Origin: Streptomyces sp. NBC_00083
GTDB lineage: Bacteria; Actinomycetota; Actinomycetes; Streptomycetales; Streptomycetaceae
Assembly (NCBI RefSeq): GCF_026343295.1
Contig: NZ_JAPELY010000002.1
Span: 248,001 to 312,000 of the forward strand
Direction: 5' to 3'
DNA length: 64,000 nt
Each line of letters opens with the position of its first letter. Positions within the stretch are counted from its first letter, which is position 1. Under the pieces are notes generated by a model. It made no database searches and was not told where the DNA came from. It saw nothing but the letters and a program-made list of their open reading frames with translations. Below are positions 52,023 to 59,709 of this stretch, piece after piece. Both the position numbers and the translations under genes were made by a program.

Positions 52023-52699
52023 CCGAGGAAACGACAGGCCGTCAGGTCAGGGTGGTCCTCGTCGACGACCACCGGATGTTCCGCACCGGAGTCCAGGCGG
52101 AGATCGGCCGGACCGAGACCACGGGCGTCGAGGTGGTCGGCGAGGCCGCCGACGTCGACCAGGCGGTCACGGTCATCACCGCGACCCGCCCCGAGGTGGT
52201 GCTGCTCGACGTCCATCTGCCCGGTGGCGGCGGCGTCGAGGTGCTGCGCCGCTCGGCGGCGATGATGGCCGATCCCGAGAACCCGGTGCGCTTCCTGGCG
52301 CTGTCCGTCTCGGACGCGGCGGAGGACGTGATCGGGGTGATCCGTGGCGGCGCTCGCGGCTACGTCACCAAGACCATCACCGGCGCCGACCTCATCGACT
52401 CGATCTTCCGGGTGCAGGACGGCGACGCGGTGTTCTCGCCGCGCCTCGCGGGCTTCGTCCTCGACGCGTTCGCCTCCACGGACGCGCCGCCGGCGGACGA
52501 GGACATGGACCGCCTCACCCAGCGCGAGCGCGAGGTGCTGCGCCTGATCGCCCGGGGCTACGCCTACAAGGAGATCGCCAAGCAGCTCTTCATCTCCGTC
52601 AAGACGGTCGAGTCGCACGTCTCGGCGGTGCTGCGCAAGCTCCAGCTCTCCAACCGCCACGAGCTGACCCGGTGGGCGACGGCACGACGGCTGGTCTGA
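52019..52699 (+). CDS. LuxR-family response regulator
   Basis: 226 aa from ATG 52019. Receiver domain with acidic pair in VVLVDDHRMFR, phosphoacceptor Asp at about 64 (EVVLLDVHLPGGGG), Ser/Thr in LALSVSDA and Lys in YVTKTITG. LuxR helix-turn-helix near the C-terminus (LTQREREVLRLIARGYAYKEIAKQLFISVKTVESHVSAVLRKLQLSNRHELTRWA). Partner of the overlapping kinase. Targets unknown; the divergent PspC gene is the obvious one to test. Confidence 0.94.
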   Translation: MTEETTGRQVRVVLVDDHRMFRTGVQAEIGRTETTGVEVVGEAADVDQAVTVITATRPEVVLLDVHLPGGGGVEVLRRSAAMMADPENPVRFLALSVSDAAEDVIGVIRGGARGYVTKTITGADLIDSIFRVQDGDAVFSPRLAGFVLDAFASTDAPPADEDMDRLTQREREVLRLIARGYAYKEIAKQLFISVKTVESHVSAVLRKLQLSNRHELTRWATARRLV

Positions 52700-52837
52700 G
52701 TTCCGGGCTCCTGGTTCCGCGCCGCTGGTTCCGCGCTCGGAGGCATCCGTACGGTCCACCCGCGTGTGGTTTCACCCGCGTAAAACCATGGCAAAACCGG
52801 CAACCCGGGCGCGCTCATGTCACTCTTGCCGGACGTG

Positions 52838-54052
52838 ATGAGCCTGACCGGGACGCCCTTCTTCGTCACCACGATCGTGGTGGCCGCGCTCGCCGTGCTG
52901 GTGCCGCTGTTCCTGTGGCACCGGGTCGGCGGGCCGGCCGTCGTGCGCGGCGCCGTGCGGCTCTTCATGGTGGTCGTCGCGCAGGCCACGGCGGTCCTCG
53001 TGGTGTTCGTCGCCGTCAACAACGCCAACGGTCTCTACGACACCTGGGGCGATCTGCTCGGCACCGACAGCCATGTCGCCGCGGCCCCCAACCTCGGTGC
53101 CGACGGCACCGGCGGGCGCCGCATCGGCGAGGAGCCGCGCATCAGGCAGGCCTTCACGCCGGCGGCCGATCCCGACCTGGGCACCGGCGTCCGGGTCACC
53201 CAGCTGACCGGCCGGGTCTCCGGGGCGGAGGGCGAGGTGTATGTGTGGCTGCCACCGCAGTACGACGAGCCGGCGTACCGGAACAAGGACTTCCCCGTGG
53301 TCGAGCTGCTGCCCGGCCACCCCGGCTCGGCCCGGGACTGGTTCACCAACCTCGACGTCACCGAGCAGCTCGCGCCGCTGATGACGGGCGGTGAGGTCAA
53401 GCCGTTCATCCTGGTCGCGCCGCGCACCGCGCTGCTCGCCGGGGGACAGGACACCGGGTGCGCCAACGTGCCGGGCATCGTCAACGCCGACACCTGGCTC
53501 AGCGTGGACGTCCGCAAGATGGTCACCGACACCTTCCGCGCCCTCACCGGCCCCGACGGCTGGGCCGTCGCCGGGATATCGGCCGGCGCGCACTGCTCGG
53601 CCAAGCTCGCCGTCGAACACCCCGACCGCTACCGCGCGGCCATCGCGCTCTCCGGCTACAACGACCCGGCCGCCGAGTCCGACTCGATCACGGCGAGCGA
53701 TCCCGTGCTGCGGCGCGAGACCGATCCGCTGTGGATGCTCACCCACGCCAAGCACCCGCCGCGCACCTCCCTCTACCTCACCGGCCAGCCGGGCGACGGC
53801 TACGAGGACGGGCTGGCGCTGCGCGCCGCCGCCAAGGCGCCCACCCAGGTGTGGGTGCGCAGAACGGGCGGCGGCCATCTGAACGTGGTGTGGAAGCCGC
53901 TGGTGCCGCGGGTGTTCCGCTGGCTTTCCGGCCAGGTGAGCGGGGTCCAGACCGTCAAGCCCCCGGCCACGGAGCTGCGGAACACCGGGCCCGGGAAGGC
54001 CGAGCCCCGGACCACCGGGCTCCGGGGCGCGGCCACAGGGCACACGGGCTGA
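52838..54052 (+). CDS. membrane-anchored esterase (alpha/beta hydrolase, antigen 85-like), copy 1
   Basis: 404 aa from ATG 52838. GTG 52835 and ATG 52817 are alternatives; the chosen start aligns with copy 2 (MSLTGTPFF). Two N-terminal helices (FFVTTIVVAALAVLVPLFLWH; LFMVVVAQATAVLVVFVAV) tether an extracellular hydrolase domain: VYVWLPPQYD, FPVVELLPGHPGSARDWF, nucleophile in GISAGAHCSAKLA at about 248, and His in GGGHLNVVW. Esterase-D/FrsA-like fold resembling mycolyltransferases, but the substrate in Streptomyces is unknown. C-terminal 50 residues are a low-complexity extension. Confidence 0.82.
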   Translation: MSLTGTPFFVTTIVVAALAVLVPLFLWHRVGGPAVVRGAVRLFMVVVAQATAVLVVFVAVNNANGLYDTWGDLLGTDSHVAAAPNLGADGTGGRRIGEEPRIRQAFTPAADPDLGTGVRVTQLTGRVSGAEGEVYVWLPPQYDEPAYRNKDFPVVELLPGHPGSARDWFTNLDVTEQLAPLMTGGEVKPFILVAPRTALLAGGQDTGCANVPGIVNADTWLSVDVRKMVTDTFRALTGPDGWAVAGISAGAHCSAKLAVEHPDRYRAAIALSGYNDPAAESDSITASDPVLRRETDPLWMLTHAKHPPRTSLYLTGQPGDGYEDGLALRAAAKAPTQVWVRRTGGGHLNVVWKPLVPRVFRWLSGQVSGVQTVKPPATELRNTGPGKAEPRTTGLRGAATGHTG

Positions 54053-54140
54053 GAAGTAAAGGGCACGAGGCGTCACCTTTGAGTAAAACGCTGGCAAAGG
54101 GGGCAACTGGTGTCCGTGGCCGTCCCTCTTCGGGGGCGTG

Positions 54141-55277
54141 ATGAGCCTGACCGGAACCCCCTTCTTCGTGACCGCGATCATCGCGGCCGCGGCCGCCCTG
54201 CTGCTGCCCCTCCTCCTGTGGACCAGGGTCGGCGGCCCGGCGCTCGTCCGCTGGGTCTCGCGGCTCCTCATGCTCGGCTTCGCGCAGGTCACCGCGATCC
54301 TCGTGGTCTTCCTGCTCGTCAACAACGCCAACGGCCTCTACGACACCTGGGACGACCTGCTCGGCGGCGGCGACCACGTCAACGCCGCGCCCGACCTCGG
54401 ACCCGACGGCACCGGCGGCATGAACACGGCCACCGAGCCCAAGGTGAAGCAGAAGTTCGTGCCGTACACCAGCAAGGTCGGCAAGGGCGTCATGAAGACC
54501 ATGCTCAAGGGGCAGGTCTCGGGCGTCGAGGGCGAGGTGGCGGTGTGGCTGCCGCCGCAGTACGACGACCCCGCCTACCAGGGCAAGACCTTCCCCGTCG
54601 TCGAGCTGCTCCCCGGCTACCCCGGCTCGATAGGCGCCTGGTTCGGCACCCTGAAGTCGCAGGAGCAGCTCACGCCGCTGATGGAGCGGGGCGAGGTCGC
54701 GCCCTTCATCCTCGTGTCGCCGCGCACCACGCTCCTGAGCGGCAAGGACACCGGCTGCGCCAATGTGCCGGGCGTCGTCAACGCCGACACCTGGCTCAGC
54801 GTGGACGTCCGCAAGATGATCACCGACAACTTCCGCGCGACCCCCGGCGCGGACGGCTGGGCCGTCGCCGGATACTCCGCGGGCGCCCACTGCGCCGCCA
54901 AGCTCGCCATCGAGCACCCCGACCGTTACCGCGCCGGCGTCACCCTGTCCGGCTACAACGACCCGGCCGCCGAGAAGGACTCGATCACCGCGAAGGACCC
55001 CAAGCTGCGCACGGAGTCCAACCCGCTGTGGATCCTCAAGCACGCGCCGAAGCCGCCGCACGTCTCGCTGTTCGCCTCCGGGGAGCAGAACGACGGCTAC
55101 AGCGACGGGCTCGCCCTGAAGAAGGCCGCCAAGGCGCCCACCACGGTGAACGTGGTCAAGCTCAACGGCGGAGGCCACGCGAGTTCGGTGTGGAAGGCAC
55201 AGGTCCCGGACGTCTTCCGCTGGCTCACCAAGGAGATGGGCGCGGGCGCCAAGCCGGCCGTGGGCCGCGGGGTCTGA
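54141..55277 (+). CDS. membrane-anchored esterase (alpha/beta hydrolase), copy 2
   Basis: 378 aa from ATG 54141 with GGGGG upstream. Same layout as copy 1: two helices, then the hydrolase domain with FPVVELLPGYPGSIGAWF, GYSAGAHCAAKLAIEHPDRYRAG (Ser at about 245) and GGGHASSVW. About two-thirds identity by eye in the core, and the starts align at MSLTGTPFFVT. The C-terminal low-complexity tail of copy 1 is absent. A tandem duplication, 88 bp apart and probably one transcript. Differences cluster in the extracellular loops, consistent with diverged substrates. Confidence 0.84.
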   Translation: MSLTGTPFFVTAIIAAAAALLLPLLLWTRVGGPALVRWVSRLLMLGFAQVTAILVVFLLVNNANGLYDTWDDLLGGGDHVNAAPDLGPDGTGGMNTATEPKVKQKFVPYTSKVGKGVMKTMLKGQVSGVEGEVAVWLPPQYDDPAYQGKTFPVVELLPGYPGSIGAWFGTLKSQEQLTPLMERGEVAPFILVSPRTTLLSGKDTGCANVPGVVNADTWLSVDVRKMITDNFRATPGADGWAVAGYSAGAHCAAKLAIEHPDRYRAGVTLSGYNDPAAEKDSITAKDPKLRTESNPLWILKHAPKPPHVSLFASGEQNDGYSDGLALKKAAKAPTTVNVVKLNGGGHASSVWKAQVPDVFRWLTKEMGAGAKPAVGRGV

Positions 55278-55331
55278 CACACCGTCAGTACATGGGCGCC
55301 GTCGCGGGTCCGGGGTGCTGCCGTGCCCGGC

Positions 55332-56387
55332 TCAGGCGGGCCGCACGGCCCCCGCGAACGGCATCTCGTCGATCGGCGCGACCCGCACCGGAGCCCCCGG
55401 ATGCGGCGCGTGGATCATGTTGCCGCCGCCGATGTAGAGCCCGACGTGGCTGATCCCGGAGTAGAAGAAGACCAGGTCGCCCGGGGCGAGCTGGGAACGC
55501 GGCACCGGGGTCCCCGCGTTGATCTGGGTGTACGTGGTCCGCGGCAGCTGCACCCCGGCCGAGCGCCAGGCGGCCTGGGTCAGCCCCGAGCAGTCGAAGG
55601 ACGAGGGGCCCGTCGCGCCCCAGACGTACGGCTTGCCGAGCGCGCCGTACGCGAAGGCGACGGCGGCCGCGGCGCGTGAACTGGGCGCGGCCACGACCGG
55701 CCCGCGCGGGGTGTCGGACGACCGGCTGGCCCGGGTGTCGGCGGCCGCCCCGTCGCCCTGCTCGTACGCCGCCCGCTCGGGCCGGCTGAGCTGGGCGAGC
55801 AGCGCCTCCGCCGAGGTGATCTTCGACTGGATGTCGCTCTTCTGCTTCCGCAGCGTCGACTGCCGGCCGCGCAGCTCGGTGAGCTTGGTGTCGGCCGTGG
55901 AGTGCAGCCGGTCGAGCTCCGAGAGCTGCTTGCGCACCCCGGCGACGGCGATCGCGGTCCGGTCCCCGGCGTGCTGGGCGAGCGCGGCGTCGTCCAGGTA
56001 GCGCGTCGGGTCGGACGACAGGAAGAGCTGGAGCTCGGGGGCGACGGTTCCGCTGCGGTACTGCGCGGCCGCGAGGGAGCCGAGCGCGGTGCGCGCGGTG
56101 TTGAGCTGCGCGGTCTTGCGCGCGGCCTCGTCCCGCAGCGCGTTCAGTGAGCGCTCGGCCTCGTCCGCCTTCTCCTTCGTCCCGTCGTACGCCTCCGTCG
56201 CGGCCTCCGCTTCGTGGTACAGCTGGTCGACCTTGGCCTTCACCTGCGCGGGTGTGAGCTTCGGATCCGCGTGCCCGGACCCCTCGAAGAGGGTCGCGGT
56301 GGCCGCCGACGCCAGAGCGAGCGTCGCGGCGGTGCGGGCGGCGGGACCGGTGAGCGGATGCTGCTTGGGCTTTCGGTGCGCAGCCAC
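55332..56387 (-). CDS. NlpC/P60 (C40) peptidoglycan endopeptidase with coiled-coil N-terminus
   Basis: 351 aa from GTG 56387, chosen because GAAGG lies five bases upstream and the protein then begins MAAHRKPKQHPLTG; GTG 56399 also fits. A Tat-like or Sec-like signal covers residues 1-40, then long coiled-coil helices (KVDQLYHEAEAATEAYDGTKEKADEAERSLNALRDEAARKTAQLN), as in CwlO or RipA. The catalytic domain has Cys266 in SSFDCSGLTQAAW, His in SHVGLYIGGG and a later His in HAPHPG. Cleaves gamma-D-Glu-diaminopimelate bonds in cell wall. Activity would be restrained by the coiled coil. Confidence 0.92.
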   Translation of the reverse strand: MAAHRKPKQHPLTGPAARTAATLALASAATATLFEGSGHADPKLTPAQVKAKVDQLYHEAEAATEAYDGTKEKADEAERSLNALRDEAARKTAQLNTARTALGSLAAAQYRSGTVAPELQLFLSSDPTRYLDDAALAQHAGDRTAIAVAGVRKQLSELDRLHSTADTKLTELRGRQSTLRKQKSDIQSKITSAEALLAQLSRPERAAYEQGDGAAADTRASRSSDTPRGPVVAAPSSRAAAAVAFAYGALGKPYVWGATGPSSFDCSGLTQAAWRSAGVQLPRTTYTQINAGTPVPRSQLAPGDLVFFYSGISHVGLYIGGGNMIHAPHPGAPVRVAPIDEMPFAGAVRPA

Positions 56388-56750
56388 GAGGGCCTTCACG
56401 TCCTTCCGTACGGCAGTGCTTCCGGGCTGCGGCACCCCGGGAGGGGAGCCGTTCCGACGACGGACCGCACAGGGGGAGCGGCCCGCCGCCGGACCTTTCG
56501 GCGGGATGACCGACGACCGTCCAGCGATGCGACGGCGGTGGGGAGTCGGCCACCTGGGGGAGGACGCTAAACCTGGGCGACACGGCCCAGCCAGGTCATG
56601 ACGGGAAGTGCCGTCTTCCGGCGACTCGATGACAGGATCCGACCGGAGCCGGGGCATTGGTCCCCGGTCTGTGCGCCTGCTGTGACCGAAGTGCCGGTTG
56701 GGCCCCACCCGCCGCAAGGAGCCTGATAAGCGGGAATTAGGCTCCGGGCC
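56388..56750. other. 363-bp divergent intergenic region, nlpC side
   Basis: Holds the 5' leader of the nlpC gene (minus strand) and the promoter of the membrane gene (plus strand). A possible minus-strand -10 (TAGCGT, near 56565) is preceded by no clear -35. I looked for the cyclic di-AMP riboswitch often found before such hydrolases and did not see it. No ORF of its own. Confidence 0.4.
56738..56743 (+). promoter_or_regulatory. -10 element of a leaderless transcript
   Basis: TAGGCT ends seven bases before ATG 56751 with no Shine-Dalgarno between. Confidence 0.5.
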
Positions 56751-57104
56751 ATGGACGTACTCATCAATGTCGTCGTCGGCCTGCACATCATCGGCATCGC
56801 CGCGCTGCTCGGCGGATTCCTCACGCAGATGAAGGCGATGAGCGCGGGCACCGCCCGCTTCGTCCCCGGGATGCTGCACGGCGCCCTGACCATGCTGGTC
56901 ACCGGCGTCGCCCTGGTCGGTCTCAGCCAGGCCAACGACGAGAGCGTGAACACCCTCAAGATCGGCGTGAAGCTCGCCGTCCTGATCGTCATCCTCGGCC
57001 TGGTCTACGTGAAGCGCGACGACGAGAAGATCGCGAAGGGCCTCTTCGGCGCGGTCGGCGCCCTCACCGTGGTGAACATCTTCATCGCGCTGCTCTGGCA
57101 CTGA
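56751..57104 (+). CDS. small integral membrane protein
   Basis: 117 aa with four helices: VLINVVVGLHIIGIAALLGGFLTQM, GMLHGALTMLVTGVALVGL, IGVKLAVLIVILGLVYV and AKGLFGAVGALTVVNIFIALL. Short charged loops (KRDDEKIAK). The loop between the first helices is Met-rich (TQMKAMSAGTARFVPGM), a feature of many small actinobacterial membrane proteins of unknown role. No enzymatic motif. Conserved in Streptomyces next to pcrA in my memory; function unknown. Confidence 0.8.
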   Translation: MDVLINVVVGLHIIGIAALLGGFLTQMKAMSAGTARFVPGMLHGALTMLVTGVALVGLSQANDESVNTLKIGVKLAVLIVILGLVYVKRDDEKIAKGLFGAVGALTVVNIFIALLWH

Positions 57105-57133
57105 GCCGCCGCGCTGCTCCGGCGCCGAGCCCC

Positions 57134-57183
57134 GGTTCCCGCCGGGTTCCCGCCGAGTTCCCGCCCCGGTTCCCGCCGGGTTC
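57134..57183 (+). repeat. GTTCCCGCC microrepeat
   Basis: Four to five copies of GTTCCCGCC(G/C) with 1-4 base spacers, between the small membrane gene and pcrA. Probably slippage-derived; no regulatory reading is offered. Confidence 0.65.
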
Positions 57184-57232
57184 TCGAAGGCGGGGACGCG
57201 GTGTCAGAGGGGCGGCCTAGACTCGGGAGACG

Positions 57233-59689
57233 ATGAGCAGCCTCTTTGACGACAGCTTCCTGGCGGACCTCCAGCCCTCGCAGGAGGAGCACCCGCCGCC
57301 GCCCGAGGAGTCGCACGCGCCCGAAGCGGTGCCGGACGACCTGTTCGGGGGCCGGTTCGACGCACCCGTGGACCGCGACGCGTACTACCGCGGCGGCGCC
57401 CCGCGCCCCGCGCTCGACGCGGCGGCCCTTCTGGAGGGGCTGAACGAACAGCAGCGCGCCGCCGTGGCGCACGCCGGCTCGCCCCTGCTCATCGTCGCCG
57501 GCGCCGGTTCAGGCAAGACCCGGGTGCTCACCCACCGCATCGCCCACCTCCTGGCGACCCGCGGCGTGCACCCCGGCCAGATCCTCGCGATCACCTTCAC
57601 CAACAAGGCCGCCGGCGAGATGAAGGAGCGCGTCGAGCAGCTGGTCGGCCCGCGCGCCAACGCCATGTGGGTCATGACCTTCCACAGCGCGTGCGTGCGC
57701 ATCCTGCGCCGCGAGTCGAAGAAGCTCGGCTTCACCTCATCGTTCTCGATCTACGACGCCGCCGACTCCAAGCGCCTCATGGCCCTGGTCTGCCGCGACC
57801 TCGACCTCGACCCGAAGAAGTTCCCGCCGAAGGCGTTCAGCGCCAAGGTGTCCAACCTGAAGAACGAGCTGATCGACGAGGAGACCTTCGCGGGCCAGGC
57901 CGCGGACGGCTTCGAGAAGACGCTCGCGCAGGCCTACACGCTCTACCAGGCGAGGCTGCGCGAGGCCAACGCGCTCGACTTCGACGACATCATCATGACC
58001 ACGGTCCACCTGCTCCAGGCCTTCCCCGACGTGGCCGAGCACTACCGGCTGCGCTTCCGGCACGTCCTGGTCGACGAGTACCAGGACACCAACCACGCCC
58101 AGTACACCCTCGTCCGGGAACTGGTCGGCCCCTCCGGCGAGGCGCAGGCCCCGGGCGAGCTGTGCGTGGTGGGCGACGCCGACCAGTCGATCTACGCCTT
58201 CCGCGGCGCGACGATCCGCAACATCCTCCAGTTCGAGGAGGACTACCCGGACGCGACGACGATCCTCCTGGAGCAGAACTACCGCTCCACCCAGACGATC
58301 CTGTCCGCGGCCAACGCGGTGATCGAACGCAACGAGGGCCGCCGCCCCAAGAACCTGTGGACCGACGCCGGGCCCGGCTCCCAGATCGCCGGTTACGTCG
58401 CCGACACCGAGCACGACGAGGCGCAGTTCGTCGCCGACGAGATCGACCGGCTCACCGACAAGGGCGAGGCCAAGGCGGGTGACGTCGCGGTCTTCTACCG
58501 CACCAACGCGCAGTCCCGTGTCTTCGAAGAGATCTTCATCAGGGTCGGCCTGCCCTACAAGGTCGTCGGCGGCGTCCGCTTCTACGAGCGCAAGGAGGTC
58601 AGGGACGTCCTGGCCTATCTGCGCGTCCTGTCCAACGCCGAGGACACCGTCCCGCTGCGCCGCATCCTCAACGTGCCCAAGCGCGGCATCGGCGACCGCG
58701 CCGAAGCCATGATCGACGCCCTGTCGCTGCGCGAGAAGATCAGCTTCCCGCAGGCGCTGCGCCGCGTCGACGAGGCGTACGGCATGGCGGCCCGCTCGGC
58801 CAACGCCGTCAAGCGCTTCAACACGCTGATGGAGGAGCTCCGTACGATCGTCGACTCGGGCGCGGGCCCCGCCGTCGTCCTCGAAGCGGTGCTCGAACGG
58901 ACCGGCTACCTCGCGGAGTTGCAGGCCTCGACCGACCCGCAGGACGAGACCCGCATCGAGAACCTCCAGGAACTGGCCGCCGTGGCCCTGGAGTTCGAGC
59001 AGGAGCGCGCCGAGGAGGAAGGCGCGGGGACCCTCGCGGAGTTCCTGGAGAAGGTCGCCCTGGTCGCCGACTCCGATCAGATCCCCGACGAGGACGAGGA
59101 CGGCTCAGGGGTCATCACCCTGATGACGCTCCACACCGCCAAGGGCCTCGAATTCCCCGTCGTGTTCCTCACCGGCATGGAGGACGGCGTCTTCCCGCAC
59201 ATGCGGGCGCTCGGCCAGGCCAAGGAGCTCGAAGAGGAGCGCCGCCTCGCCTACGTCGGCATCACCCGCGCCCGCGAGCGGCTCTACCTCACCCGCTCCT
59301 CGATGCGCAGCGCCTGGGGACAGCCCTCGTACAACCCGGCGTCGCGCTTCCTCGAAGAGATCCCGGCCGCACACCTGGAGTGGAAGCGGACCGGGCCGAT
59401 GGCCGCGCCCGCCGGCCCGATGTCCGGCAAGTCGCTCGGCGGCGGCATCGGCGGCTCGCTGTCGTCGTCGCGCTCCAAGTCGGGCCCCTCGGGCTTCGCG
59501 ACCCGGCGCGGCAGCGACAAGCCGGTGATCGCCCTGTCGGTCGGCGACCGCGTCACCCACGACCAGTTCGGCCTGGGCACCGTGATGACGGTGACGGGAT
59601 CCGGCTCGGACGCACAGGCCACGATCGACTTCGGCGACGAACGCCCGAAGAAGCTCCTGCTGCGGTACGCGCCGGTCGAGAAGCTGTAG
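57233..59689 (+). CDS. pcrA: ATP-dependent DNA helicase PcrA/UvrD
   Basis: 818 aa superfamily 1A helicase. Q-motif LNEQQRAAVAHAGSPLLIVAGAGSGKTRVLTHRIAHLL with the Walker A, then ITFTNKAAGEMKERV, VDEYQDTNHAQYTLVREL, VGDADQSIYAFRGA, QNYRST, and motif V-VI regions ITLMTLHTAKGLEFPVVFLTGMEDGVFPH and RLAYVGITRARERLYL. The C-terminus holds the PcrA RNA-polymerase-interaction (Tudor-like) domain (DQFGLGTVMTVTGSGSDAQATIDFGDERPKKLLLRYAPVEKL). Unwinds DNA in repair and replication restart. TAGACT nine bases before the ATG suggests a nearly leaderless message. Confidence 0.96.
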   Translation: MSSLFDDSFLADLQPSQEEHPPPPEESHAPEAVPDDLFGGRFDAPVDRDAYYRGGAPRPALDAAALLEGLNEQQRAAVAHAGSPLLIVAGAGSGKTRVLTHRIAHLLATRGVHPGQILAITFTNKAAGEMKERVEQLVGPRANAMWVMTFHSACVRILRRESKKLGFTSSFSIYDAADSKRLMALVCRDLDLDPKKFPPKAFSAKVSNLKNELIDEETFAGQAADGFEKTLAQAYTLYQARLREANALDFDDIIMTTVHLLQAFPDVAEHYRLRFRHVLVDEYQDTNHAQYTLVRELVGPSGEAQAPGELCVVGDADQSIYAFRGATIRNILQFEEDYPDATTILLEQNYRSTQTILSAANAVIERNEGRRPKNLWTDAGPGSQIAGYVADTEHDEAQFVADEIDRLTDKGEAKAGDVAVFYRTNAQSRVFEEIFIRVGLPYKVVGGVRFYERKEVRDVLAYLRVLSNAEDTVPLRRILNVPKRGIGDRAEAMIDALSLREKISFPQALRRVDEAYGMAARSANAVKRFNTLMEELRTIVDSGAGPAVVLEAVLERTGYLAELQASTDPQDETRIENLQELAAVALEFEQERAEEEGAGTLAEFLEKVALVADSDQIPDEDEDGSGVITLMTLHTAKGLEFPVVFLTGMEDGVFPHMRALGQAKELEEERRLAYVGITRARERLYLTRSSMRSAWGQPSYNPASRFLEEIPAAHLEWKRTGPMAAPAGPMSGKSLGGGIGGSLSSSRSKSGPSGFATRRGSDKPVIALSVGDRVTHDQFGLGTVMTVTGSGSDAQATIDFGDERPKKLLLRYAPVEKL

Positions 59690-59709
59690 CCGGGCGTTCG
59701 CGTCCTTCG

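Noticed and set aside
56400..56640. Possible cyclic di-AMP riboswitch before the NlpC/P60 gene
   Set aside because: The conserved ydaO-type motifs are not readable in this leader.
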